Below, in pieces: positions 1 to 9,500 of a stretch of 64,000 nucleotides of DNA (position 1 is the stretch's first letter; each line of letters starts with the position of its first letter). The DNA comes from Paraglaciecola sp. L1A13 (GTDB lineage Bacteria > Pseudomonadota > Gammaproteobacteria > Enterobacterales > Alteromonadaceae), in the NCBI RefSeq assembly GCF_009796745.1, contig NZ_CP047024.1, positions 1,984,001 through 2,048,000 on the forward strand, read 5' to 3'. The position numbers and the translations under genes are program-made. The notes below the pieces were generated by a model. That model was given only the letters and a program-made list of their open reading frames with translations, made no database searches and was not told the DNA's origin.

Positions 1-282
1 ACGTTCGCCCTGTTCAATACGTGACACGCTATGCTCATATTTATCTGGCCTGAAAAAATAAATGCGTCCGAATAGATTTAGGATGCATTTCTGACAGCGA
101 AAAACGCCACCCACTTTAGGTTGCTTCAACACGATGTTAAATTTGTAGTATTTACCATTAGGCACAGGATCAATATGTGTCATCACTTTGTGCTGATTAG
201 GGTAGGTGACTAAGTATGCAGATATTCGTTTGGACGTAAATAATACCTTGTTGCGAACACGAGCGAGCAAGATGAACTCCAT
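1..282 (-). CDS. 2OG-Fe(II) oxygenase-like protein, C-terminus cut by window edge
   Basis: I read this as an open frame running off the left end: an ATG at 282 followed by 94 codons with no stop. The visible part has an iron-binding HxD (His36-Ile-Asp38) and a distal His84 followed ten residues later by Arg94 in the order HSVSRIEQGER. That spacing is typical of the 2-oxoglutarate/Fe(II) dioxygenase double-stranded beta-helix, where the Arg binds 2-oxoglutarate. Two Cys (63 and 66) lie between. The HxD sits unusually near the start, so either the N-terminal part of the fold is short or the true start is not visible; an in-frame stop lies a few codons upstream of the ATG. No clear ribosome binding site. 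Substrate unknown. Confidence 0.55.
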   Translation of the reverse strand, partial: MEFILLARVRNKVLFTSKRISAYLVTYPNQHKVMTHIDPVPNGKYYKFNIVLKQPKVGGVFRCQKCILNLFGRIYFFRPDKYEHSVSRIEQGER

Positions 283-375
283 GACTAAATAGTTAAAAAT
301 AGATTATAACATCCACCGGTAATCGCTTTTTAATATACTTAACCCTTAGCTAGAACGATCGCTGCTAGCTTAGTG

Positions 376-1809
376 CTAACTTTCATGCACTCGGACACAA
401 CTTTTCCCTGCGTGCTTAGCCTCATATAACGCATCATCAGCGACCTTGATAAGGCGCTCTAAAGAGCGGGGTTTAGGCGAATGTGTTACCCCAAAACTCG
501 CTGAAATAAACATATCAATATTATCTACAGACAGCGGATGACTAGCGATCATAGAGCAGGTTCTCTGAGCAATGATCCTTGCTTCTTCAAGTTTGGTCGA
601 CGGAAGTAAAATAACAAATTCTTCTCCTCCCCAGCGCGCGATAGCGTCATACTCACGTAATTCATTTTGCAGCAGCTGGGCGATTTTAATCAGTACCTTG
701 TCACCTATATTATGACCGAAGGTATCGTTGACTTTCTTAAAGTTGTCAGCGTCTACCATAATAAGGCTAGCCTCTTGATTTGCCCTGACAATTTTATCAA
801 AACGCCATTGAATATGAGCTCGATTATGCAGTTGAGTAAGGGGATCAAGTTGATGTTTTTTGGCGGTCTCACGTTCAAAAAAGCGAATGACCAAGTGCGC
901 GACAACAAAGATTAAGAAGATAATCAATACTACAAAAGAGGTATGGCTGGTAAACGCCTCGGTACTGGCATCTTTACGCGATGACAACGGTGTTAGTATG
1001 TACATTTTCCAGCGCAATACTTTGATATCTATTTGCGCAATTAAGCTTGTATAGTCGGGGGTTTTAACAATAATATTATTTAGGCTAGGTAGGGCTTGCT
1101 GCTTTGGGGTTAATGCTTGGAACCAAGGTAACTGTTTGACTTGTAAGATACGCTTACCGTTAGCGAGTAACTTTGGGTCAGACGCCAATACTATGTCTTG
1201 CTTGTTATCTACAAATACAAAGTCATAACCAAATGAGTCTTTGTATCTATCAAAAGCATCTAAGAATGTTTTTAGGCGTTTACCAACGCCTATAAAACCG
1301 AGGAATTGTCCTTGATCATTAAACACTTTGACGTCGAAATAGATATGCACGTCTTGTCGATTACCTAGCGCTGCGGCCACATTTAGTGGTTGTTCTTTAA
1401 CGCGAAAATACCACTCGACTTCACCTTCTTTTAACGCCAGTGTTGTGCCATTAGAATTGTATTGTGTACGACTGGTTTCGCTGGCAACAAAAAAGGTCAT
1501 GTTGTAATCCATTGACATGCGCTTCACTAAAGCAAGTAGCGCACTATCGTCAATGGTATCGGCACTCATTAAATTACGCAGTGTTTGAGTATTGGCAATA
1601 ACTTGCGCGGTATGCAAAGGTTTGACTAATTCTTCGGTAATTAAATCGAAAGCGGGTGACATAGACTGCTGCTGAAGACGGCTTTGCTCTTCCACTGAAT
1701 CGGATAAGGTAAAATAGCCACTGATGCCAACGGCAATAGCCATAATAAACAACATGATGGGCACTTTGAAGCCAAAACGGGGCAAGCTACTTCGATTGTG
1801 TGTGCTCAA
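376..1809 (-). CDS. Membrane diguanylate cyclase with periplasmic sensor (dCache-like) and GGDEF domain
   Basis: Makes cyclic di-GMP from two GTP. Order: cytoplasmic N-tail, TM helix near residues 16-36, a periplasmic segment of about 250 residues that looks like a dCache ligand sensor, a second TM near 290-312, then a GGDEF domain to the C-terminus (477 aa). The active-site GGEEF is intact, and an inhibitory I-site RxxD (REYD) lies five residues before it, so product feedback is expected. The start is a TTG at 1809 with GGA about eight bases upstream; the next Met lies inside the first TM helix. Monocistronic as far as can be seen. The sensed ligand cannot be predicted. Confidence 0.9.
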   Translation of the reverse strand: MSTHNRSSLPRFGFKVPIMLFIMAIAVGISGYFTLSDSVEEQSRLQQQSMSPAFDLITEELVKPLHTAQVIANTQTLRNLMSADTIDDSALLALVKRMSMDYNMTFFVASETSRTQYNSNGTTLALKEGEVEWYFRVKEQPLNVAAALGNRQDVHIYFDVKVFNDQGQFLGFIGVGKRLKTFLDAFDRYKDSFGYDFVFVDNKQDIVLASDPKLLANGKRILQVKQLPWFQALTPKQQALPSLNNIIVKTPDYTSLIAQIDIKVLRWKMYILTPLSSRKDASTEAFTSHTSFVVLIIFLIFVVAHLVIRFFERETAKKHQLDPLTQLHNRAHIQWRFDKIVRANQEASLIMVDADNFKKVNDTFGHNIGDKVLIKIAQLLQNELREYDAIARWGGEEFVILLPSTKLEEARIIAQRTCSMIASHPLSVDNIDMFISASFGVTHSPKPRSLERLIKVADDALYEAKHAGKSCVRVHES

Positions 1810-1945
1810 CAGTAAAATCCGAGATAAAAACAGGTAGCAGATACTACGTGTTCTTCCAACCTATTTGAATACTATTTTAGTGGTAGTTTTTGAATAAAAA
1901 AACAGCCAAAATTTAGGCTTGATTATTTATGATGTATTAATGCTT

Positions 1946-3184
1946 TCACAAAGATTTGTTTTTGGCCTCAATCCATTGGGCCATATATTGGGTGCTTTTA
2001 TGTTGATGGTGTTGCAACATACTACCTGTAAAGTTTTTTAGGCGATGTTCGGGTAAGTTTCTTTTTAATTGTTGTAGTTGATTAATAAGAGCAGGTCCAA
2101 TATGTCGTTTATCAAAACGGGCCAATGCTTTGTTAGCTTTTATTTGTGTGCTATGCCACAACGTCGGATCTCGGTATAAAGCGATGGCTTGGTTGGCAAT
2201 CTCTTGCGCGCTATTGGCTATCAAGCCCGGCCAATTTGCTTCAATGCACATACCTTCAGCACCAATCGAAGTTGTGACACTAGGGGTTTTACACAGCATG
2301 GCTTCAGCCAGTTTACCCTTGATACCAGCACCAAAACGCAAAGGAGCCAAGCAAATCCGTGCTTCGCTCATAACTGCCTTAGCATCCTCTGCCCAACCTT
2401 TAATATGAAAACCCTGTTTAGGGTTGTGTAATTGGGTAGCTTTGGGCGGTGGGTATGCGCCATACACATGTAATTCTGCCGCTGGGAGGGCTTGTTTTAT
2501 GCGTGGCCATATTTCCGCTTTAAGCCACAATACGGCATTCCAATTGGGTTCATGGCGAAAATTACCTATGCTGATGAAATGCTGACGTTGTGAAAAAGTT
2601 TTGTTGTTGATTTGAGTGTCTGTATTTGCGATATCAAGCATAAAAGGACAATAGTAGAGCAGAAAATCTGGCACATTAAAGGTTTTAAGTAGTAATGCGA
2701 GTTCATAGTCAGAAATAATCAACGTTAAATCACAGCGGTAAATCGATGCCACCTCACGCAGCGCTATATCGCTTTTCAAATCGTGTTCAGTTACTGGCCG
2801 CTTTTGTTTCAACGCTTGATGGCGAGCATTTCGTAAACTGTGCATATCTTCTGTATCAAGAACTCGCAATGCGTCAGGGCAATGTTTAGCTACTCGCCAA
2901 CCAAATTGCTCTTCTAGCATAAAGCGATCAAACAACACCATATCGGGGGTTTGACTCAAAATAAAGTCATCAAAACTAGCGCAATTCAGCACGATACTGT
3001 GCTCATTTATTCCTAATTGGGTGAGATCTATTTTATGTTCGCCTTGAAGCGCTGGACTCGCAAAGCTAACCGACCAACCTTGTTCAAGAAAAAGTGTTAA
3101 TAGGCTCATCATATGCTGGCCTGCTGCTGACGAATTTGGTTCTGGCCAAACGTAGCCGATGACTAATACCTGTTGAATTGACAT
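1946..3184 (-). CDS. Glycosyltransferase (GT4/GT-B type, group 1)
   Basis: A 412-residue predicted cytoplasmic glycosyltransferase. The N-terminus has a Rossmann-type strand followed by the EPNSSAAGQHMM stretch typical of GT-B group 1 enzymes. The C-terminal half has the nucleotide-sugar donor region, including GNFRHEPNWNAV near 230, then FGAGIKGKLAEAMLCKTPSVTT with a Glu in the usual donor-binding place. I chose the ATG at 3184: it has GGGA seven bases upstream and starts four bases after the upstream diguanylate cyclase stop, so the two are probably co-transcribed. Longer in-frame starts would overlap that gene. Donor and acceptor are unknown. Pairing with a c-di-GMP enzyme suggests surface polysaccharide or glycoprotein work, which is inference. 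Confidence 0.8.
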   Translation of the reverse strand: MSIQQVLVIGYVWPEPNSSAAGQHMMSLLTLFLEQGWSVSFASPALQGEHKIDLTQLGINEHSIVLNCASFDDFILSQTPDMVLFDRFMLEEQFGWRVAKHCPDALRVLDTEDMHSLRNARHQALKQKRPVTEHDLKSDIALREVASIYRCDLTLIISDYELALLLKTFNVPDFLLYYCPFMLDIANTDTQINNKTFSQRQHFISIGNFRHEPNWNAVLWLKAEIWPRIKQALPAAELHVYGAYPPPKATQLHNPKQGFHIKGWAEDAKAVMSEARICLAPLRFGAGIKGKLAEAMLCKTPSVTTSIGAEGMCIEANWPGLIANSAQEIANQAIALYRDPTLWHSTQIKANKALARFDKRHIGPALINQLQQLKRNLPEHRLKNFTGSMLQHHQHKSTQYMAQWIEAKNKSL

Positions 3185-3188
3185 AGTG

Positions 3189-4481
3189 TTATCCCAGTTG
3201 ATTCGCCAGTTGAACGCAGTTTCGGCCTGCTTTTTTGGCCGCATATAAGGCGACATCAGCTTGCTTCATTATGTCGCTGAACTGACTGTTTTGTTTGTTG
3301 CGTTGGGCAATACCAAAGCTGGCGGTAATCTTAACTGTTTTTCCTTGGGATTGATTGCTCGAGGAACGTTTTGGGGCTTTCTTGGGGCGAGGTTTATCTC
3401 GTAAAGCAATCGGATAATCGGCAATTAGTTGACGTGTTTTTTCAATGAAGGGCAGGGCTTCGTGGGGAGTTTTACGGGGAAATATCAATACGAATTCTTC
3501 CCCACCAAAGCGGAAAGCTTTGCCGCCACCGCCAACTTTATTTAAACGACTAGCCACAAGCCTTAGTACTTCGTCACCTACATCATGTCCATATGTGTCA
3601 TTAAATTTTTTGAAATGGTCGATATCCGCCATCACTACAACATACTTTCGCCCGAGCGTATTCACGTATTGCATCAAAGCACGACGCGACGCAATCGTGG
3701 TGAGCTCATCTTTATATGCCATATTGAAACTGTCCTTTAATATGGCATATAGAAAACTAGTCGCTAGTGTTAGCGTTAGTACGTTATGCAATTCAAATTG
3801 TGTATACGCTGGCATCATGGCAACCAGCACAACGCCAAGTAGCAGCGCACCGTGGTTGTTGTCAGAGATATAGATAAATCTTAGAAAACAAAGAGTCAGT
3901 GTTAAAGACACTATTAACCATTCAAACGGGGTATATAGCGCATTTAACTGTGGATCAATATTATTAGCAAAAGTATATATTGGGCTAAGTAGGTTTTGTG
4001 CGACGTGAGGTAAATAGCTGAGCGTTATCCAGCTAAACCCAACAATAAAGAGTATTTTTACCAGCGCAATGACCATATTATATAGGGAAAATCCACTGTC
4101 TTTCGCAAAGCTTAAATAACTCAATAGCATTAATGTTATTAGCGGTAAGCGGCGGGAAAATTCAGCTGAAATGGCTATTTTTCCATGTGTAAAAAACAGT
4201 AATATAACGAGTAAATTACAGCACCAGAATAATCGACTACGGCCAAACAGCAATGCAACGACGGCGGCAACCGCTAATGCTAAGTACCCAATCCATGGTA
4301 GTGGAACGAACCAGTCGATTAGCAACGAACGTTGTGTTGCTACAAAATAAACAACAAGAATTAACAGCGCTGCATAAACAAAGATATGGCGGAAAATATT
4401 GTGTAAGTGGATCAAAGTGTCAGGCTCTAGCTTTGTGTAAACCGTTATTGTATGAAATTTTTGTTTGTTCCATAAGAGCAT
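3189..4481 (-). CDS. Membrane-bound diguanylate cyclase (GGDEF)
   Basis: 430 residues. The N-terminal ~240 residues are hydrophobic with about six or seven membrane helices and no large periplasmic sensor. A GGDEF domain follows with ADIDHFKKFNDTYGHDVGD and an intact GGEEF, so an active cyclase is likely. The position five residues before GGEEF is GGGG-rich, not RxxD, so the inhibitory I-site seems absent, unlike the neighbouring cyclase at 376-1809. A basic, low-complexity insertion (PKKAPKRSSSNQSQ region) lies between the GGEEF strand and the last helix. The ATG at 4481 lacks an obvious ribosome binding site. The gene is followed after four bases by a glycosyltransferase gene. Confidence 0.88.
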   Translation of the reverse strand: MLLWNKQKFHTITVYTKLEPDTLIHLHNIFRHIFVYAALLILVVYFVATQRSLLIDWFVPLPWIGYLALAVAAVVALLFGRSRLFWCCNLLVILLFFTHGKIAISAEFSRRLPLITLMLLSYLSFAKDSGFSLYNMVIALVKILFIVGFSWITLSYLPHVAQNLLSPIYTFANNIDPQLNALYTPFEWLIVSLTLTLCFLRFIYISDNNHGALLLGVVLVAMMPAYTQFELHNVLTLTLATSFLYAILKDSFNMAYKDELTTIASRRALMQYVNTLGRKYVVVMADIDHFKKFNDTYGHDVGDEVLRLVASRLNKVGGGGKAFRFGGEEFVLIFPRKTPHEALPFIEKTRQLIADYPIALRDKPRPKKAPKRSSSNQSQGKTVKITASFGIAQRNKQNSQFSDIMKQADVALYAAKKAGRNCVQLANQLG

Positions 4482-4535
4482 GTGTTAATTTGGAGCAAAT
4501 TAAATGAATATTATCAATCTGTTAAAAGGAGCCGT

Positions 4536-5588
4536 ATGTCGTCTCATGTGATTTTTGGAGCCGGGCTAATTGGCAGTTATATAGGTGCATGCATGCACCA
4601 ATTGGGCGTAAATGTAGCGTTAGTTTGCCGTCCTACGATAAAACATAAATTGATATCGGGGGTAACGCTAACTGATTATCAAGAACATCATGCAAATGTT
4701 ACAGGACTTAACTTTCTAGACACTGATGTATTAGCGCGTCTTGAGCCCGACCAATTAAAATGTGATTTTCTGTGGCTGACGGTAAAGTGTCAAAGCGTAG
4801 CGCAAGCAATACAAGATATTGCGCCATTAGTGAGCGATAAAACGGTCATTCTGTGTTGCCAAAATGGCTTAGGTTCAGAAAAACCAGTGCAAAATGCCTT
4901 TCCTAATAACGTGGTGTTACGCGTTATGGTGCCGTTTAATGTTGTTGAACTAAAAGCGGGACATTTACACCGCGGCTCACAAGGGCACTTAACCATTGAG
5001 CAAACTATCAAGGGGCAAGTCAGTGAAATTTTGCAAGAAAGGCTTAATAGCCCGTTATTACCTGTCGCACAGACTCATGATATGCAGGCGCTATTGTGGG
5101 CAAAACTTCAGTTAAACTTGGGGAATAGTATCAACGCTCTGGCCGACATCCCGGTAAAAAGTATGTTGCAACAGCGCGGATATCGCGTTGTTATTGCTAC
5201 ACTTATGCAAGAGTTGTTGACGGTAACTGACGAGCTTGGAATAGAATTACCGAAAGTGACTTCAGTACCGGCAAAAATAGTGCCTTATGTACTTAAGCTT
5301 CCGAACTTTCTATTTACGCTTGTTGCCAATAAGATGTTAGCCGTCGATCCAACTGTGAGAACTTCTATGTGGTGGGATATGTCGCAAGGGAAACCTACTG
5401 AGATCCATTATCTTAATGGAGCAGTGGTAAGTTCTGCCGAAAGGTTAGGGAAGAAGGCTCCTGCTAATAAACGCATTGTGACATTAATAGAATCTTTGAC
5501 TAGCTCAAACGGAGCGAAAAAAGATTTACTTAATCTTGCCCGCCCTATTAGTGCTAAACAGCTACAAAATTTTATCCGAAAACGTTAG
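4536..5588 (+). CDS. panE: 2-dehydropantoate 2-reductase (ketopantoate reductase)
   Basis: NADPH-dependent reduction of ketopantoate to pantoate in pantothenate/CoA synthesis, cytoplasmic. The N-terminal dinucleotide-binding motif GAGLIGSYIG is at residues 6-15. CQNGLGSE is the conserved NG element near 108, and a Lys in the LWAKLQLNLGNSINAL helix fits the catalytic Lys of ApbA/PanE proteins, followed by Asn. 350 residues is a little longer than the E. coli enzyme. I chose ATG 4536 because AAAGGAG lies just upstream; an earlier in-frame ATG at 4482 has no binding site. The stop codon overlaps that of the convergent cysZ. Some PanE-like proteins act on other 2-oxoacids, so the substrate is inferred. 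Confidence 0.85.
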   Translation: MSSHVIFGAGLIGSYIGACMHQLGVNVALVCRPTIKHKLISGVTLTDYQEHHANVTGLNFLDTDVLARLEPDQLKCDFLWLTVKCQSVAQAIQDIAPLVSDKTVILCCQNGLGSEKPVQNAFPNNVVLRVMVPFNVVELKAGHLHRGSQGHLTIEQTIKGQVSEILQERLNSPLLPVAQTHDMQALLWAKLQLNLGNSINALADIPVKSMLQQRGYRVVIATLMQELLTVTDELGIELPKVTSVPAKIVPYVLKLPNFLFTLVANKMLAVDPTVRTSMWWDMSQGKPTEIHYLNGAVVSSAERLGKKAPANKRIVTLIESLTSSNGAKKDLLNLARPISAKQLQNFIRKR

Positions 5589-6313
5589 ATTCCGCCTTGT
5601 AACTTTGGTTTAAGGTTGTCAACCCACATAGCCGTAGCGCCACAAATTGCGACGGGCATAACCAAAAAATTCACTATGGGGATCATCGAAAAAATGCTGA
5701 CCGCAAAACCAAAGCTAAAACAGTTCCCACGGCTTTGATTGAGCGTTCTACGCATATCTTTAAAGGATATTTTGTGATTATCGAAGGGGTAATCACAATA
5801 TTGAATAGCCATCATCCAGGCACTAAACAAAAACCATAACACTTGCCCAATCACAGGTAAGATAAAGAACAATAATAGAAAGCCAATAGCGCGCGGTACG
5901 TAGTAAGTTAACTTTGAAAATTCACGGCCTAATGTGCGGGGAATATCTTTTACTACGTCCAATACGCCAGTATCTCCCAAATCTTGTCCCGTAAGGTGTT
6001 TTTCTACTTTCTCGGCCAATAAACCATTAAACGGTGCTGCTATCCAGTTGGCTAATGTGCCAAAGATAAGTGCAAAAACTAATAGAATGCTTACCACTGC
6101 TAACGGCCAGATAATGTAGCTTAATGCCGTTTTCAACCAACCTAACCAGTCGGGGATCAGCCCCACCAACCAAATGATTGCACCATCTATTTGACCAAAA
6201 AGGGCATAGAGAGCGACAGCAAATAAAATTAGATTCACTGTTAAGGGAATAAATACGAAGCGCTTTAGGCCCTTAGTCTGGATAAGAGAAAAGCCTTGTA
6301 GGAAGTAATTCAC
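5585..6313 (-). CDS. cysZ: CysZ-like sulfate transport membrane protein (EI24 family)
   Basis: 242 residues with the CysZ/EI24 pattern: start MNYFLQGFSLIQTKGLKRFV, membrane helices near 20-40, 65-95, 140-165 and 195-225, and the GTLANWIAAPFNGLLAEKVE segment that is strongly conserved in CysZ. The family mediates sulfate uptake for cysteine synthesis in the inner membrane. In many gammaproteobacteria cysZ lies beside zipA-ligA; here it is divergent from smc-zipA-ligA, which supports the call. Its stop overlaps the convergent panE stop. Confidence 0.88.
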   Translation of the reverse strand: MNYFLQGFSLIQTKGLKRFVFIPLTVNLILFAVALYALFGQIDGAIIWLVGLIPDWLGWLKTALSYIIWPLAVVSILLVFALIFGTLANWIAAPFNGLLAEKVEKHLTGQDLGDTGVLDVVKDIPRTLGREFSKLTYYVPRAIGFLLLFFILPVIGQVLWFLFSAWMMAIQYCDYPFDNHKISFKDMRRTLNQSRGNCFSFGFAVSIFSMIPIVNFLVMPVAICGATAMWVDNLKPKLQGGI

Positions 6314-6527
6314 GGTTTAACCTCTTTTGTATACAAATTGTGCATTTAATTGTCGCTGGCCAAAAATTATCTAATACCTTGAATTAATTGGCAAATATCG
6401 ATGCGAACTTAAGGTATTATACCCACGAAGTACTGTGCAGCAAAACGTCAATTGTTACACGGAGTGAGTTTTGCTACATTTTCACTGTTTCCCATAATAA
6501 CGATAAACTGGAATTATCTTTTTATTC

Positions 6528-9500
6528 ATGCGTTTAAAGAAAATAAAGCTTGCGGGGTTTAAGTCATTTGTTGACCCTACCAGTATTCCCTTTGTAGAAG
6601 ATATGACTGCGATTGTCGGGCCTAATGGCTGCGGTAAATCAAACGTTATTGACGCTGTGCGCTGGGTTTTAGGGGAAAGCTCAGCCAAAAACCTCCGCGG
6701 CGATGCGATGGTAGACGTTATTTTCAACGGTTCAAGCGCACGAAAACCTGTCTCCCAATGCACAGTCGAACTGGTTTTTGATAATACCTCAGGGCGTATT
6801 CAAGGTGAATTCGCCAGCTATAATGAAATTTCAGTTAAGCGTTTGGTGAGTAAAGATGGGCAATCTAACTATTTCCTAAATAATAGTAAGTGCCGCCGCA
6901 GAGACGTAACCGATTTGTTTCTTGGAACGGGGTTAGGTCCTCGTAGTTACGCCATTATTGAGCAAGGGACTATTTCGCGCTTAATCGAATCTAAACCACA
7001 GGAATTGCGGGTTTTTATTGAGGAAGCTGCTGGGATTTCCAAGTATAAAGAGCGCCGTCGTGAGACCGAAACTCGTATTCGGCACACTAAGGAAAACCTA
7101 GAGCGCCTGGAAGATGTGCGAGGTGAACTTGGTACTCAATTGCAAAAACTTGAGAAACAAGCCTTAGCGGCTAAGCGTTATAAAGAGCTAAAACATCAAG
7201 AACGCCAATACCGCTCAGAATTAGCGGCTATCCGCTGGTTAAATTTTAACGACGCCATCGTGAAGTTAGAACGCCAAGCACAGCAGCAAGAAACAGATCT
7301 TGAAGCTTTTATTGCCCGTCAACGAGGCGATGAAAAAGAAATTACAAATTACCGAACTCGCCAGCAAGAGCACAAACTGCAGTTACAAGACACCCAGCAA
7401 GCTTATTTTCGTTTGAGTAACGATATCACGCGTCTCGAGCAAAATCAGTTGCATAACAAGCAGCGCATAGCGCAAATTAATCAAGAGCTTGTTACGTTAC
7501 AAGAGGCCATAATGGAGAGCGAGAAAGAGCATGGTAATAGCGCCCAGCGGCTATTAGATTTAACGGCCATCATTGATCAACATGAGCCAGAACATGCTTT
7601 AACTGAACAGGTATTAGAAGATGCCGCTTGGGAATTGCAAAGTGGTGAAGAGCGATTAGCGGGCAAGCAACATCAGTGGCGAGAACAAGAACAAAGCCAT
7701 CAGAAATATAAACAGCAAGCACAAAGCTATCATGGCAAGATTCAATCTACCATGGCCATGCAGATGCGTACTCAAGAACGTATAAGTGAAATAAACGCTG
7801 AGATAAAAAGTTTGCAGATTGCTGATTTTGAACTGCAAATTGAAGTTGCAAACAAGGCCCAACAATATAAAAAAGTAAAGTTTGATGACGCACAATTACG
7901 TTATCAAACCCTTAGTGAAAAGCTTCATCAAGCTGAGCTTAATTGGCGTGAATGTAGCGAGCACAAAAGCCAAGCGAGTGGCGAGCTCCATGCAGTAGAT
8001 GCGCAAATAGCTGCGCTACAAAGCGTGCAAGATTTGGCAAATGGGCATCAGGACCTGCAACAGGCACTTCATGACGAAAACATAGCAACTAAGCCGTGGC
8101 AGACTTCAATAAAGGTCACTCCTGGGTGGGAAAAAGCGCTCGAAACTGTTACCGCGCACTGGCAGAATGCCTTGCTGGTTGAGCACGCTGACGATATTGA
8201 CAGCGTGCTGCTACAAAATGAAATGCATGGATTAGTAGTGGTCTTTGAGGATGCTAAAGCGCTCGAAACAAAAGTAAATACCTTAAGTTCAGTGCTCAAT
8301 GATTGTTATTATCCTAAGTGGATGGGGGATATCAAAATTGCGCTAACCCGAGAAGAAGCACTGGCTGAGCGCGTTACATTAGATACTGGTCAAAGTGTAA
8401 TAAGTCCTGATGGGTTATGGGCTGGTCGTGATTGGTTATTTGATGGTTGTGCAGATGAGCACAGTGGCACTATACAAAGGGCAAATGCCATCACAGTACT
8501 TGAAACGACACGCCCAGATAGGCAATCTGTCTTGGCTCTTGCTGTAGATGCGAGCGAACAAGCAGTGCAGGATGTTGACCGATTAAACCAAGAAAAAGAG
8601 GACGCTAACCGATCCCTTGCAGACTGTTCTGATGAGCTGAATAAAAGCAAAAATCACGTTCAGTGGTTAGTGCAACAACAGCAAAGCGATAGTCATCGAC
8701 AGCGTAAACTCGAGGCTGAATTGCTCCGACAGCAGGAAGTACTTAACCAAGAAGAGTTACAGCTCGCTGAATTTACTGCGCAAACCGAAGAGCTGGCTGA
8801 TACTTTGATGACAATGCAAGAGCAGCAAATCGTAATTGAGCAACAGCGTGATTCGCTGAACAATCAAATAAGAGAGCAGCGGCATCAGCTGGATAATTTA
8901 AAAAATCAACAGCATCAACATGCATTGACGTTAAAAGGCCAACAAGCCGAACAACAAAATTTGCAAGTTATACAGGCCCGGGAAAGTGCTCAGTTACAAA
9001 ACATGTTCTACAAAAAAGAGCAACTGGCCACCGAGCTTAAGCAATTATCTACCCCACTGGATGAACAAGTGGATTTGCTGCAAACATTGTTGCTTGAACA
9101 CAAAGAGTTGGACGCAAAACAGCAAAAACTGCAGATTATGCTGGGCGAAATCGAGCATGAACTTGGTTTGATAGAAAAAGGTCAGCAAGGAATAAATACT
9201 CAGATTCAACAAATGCAGCAAAATGTGCAAAACACTAAATTGGAATGCGAAGGTTATCGCGTTCGAGCCAATAGTATTGTCGATCAGTTAAATGAGATGA
9301 AAGTTCAGCTCGAGCCATTGCTTGAGACTCTTAGTGACGCCGCTGATGAAAAACAATGGCAAAAATACTTAGAACGAACCGTCGCAGATGTTGCGAGATT
9401 AGGGGCTGTTAATCTGGCTGCGGTGGAAGAGTACGATGTTCAAGCTCAACGTAAACAACACTTAGATGAACAAAATCAAGATCTTGAGTCAGCACTTGAG

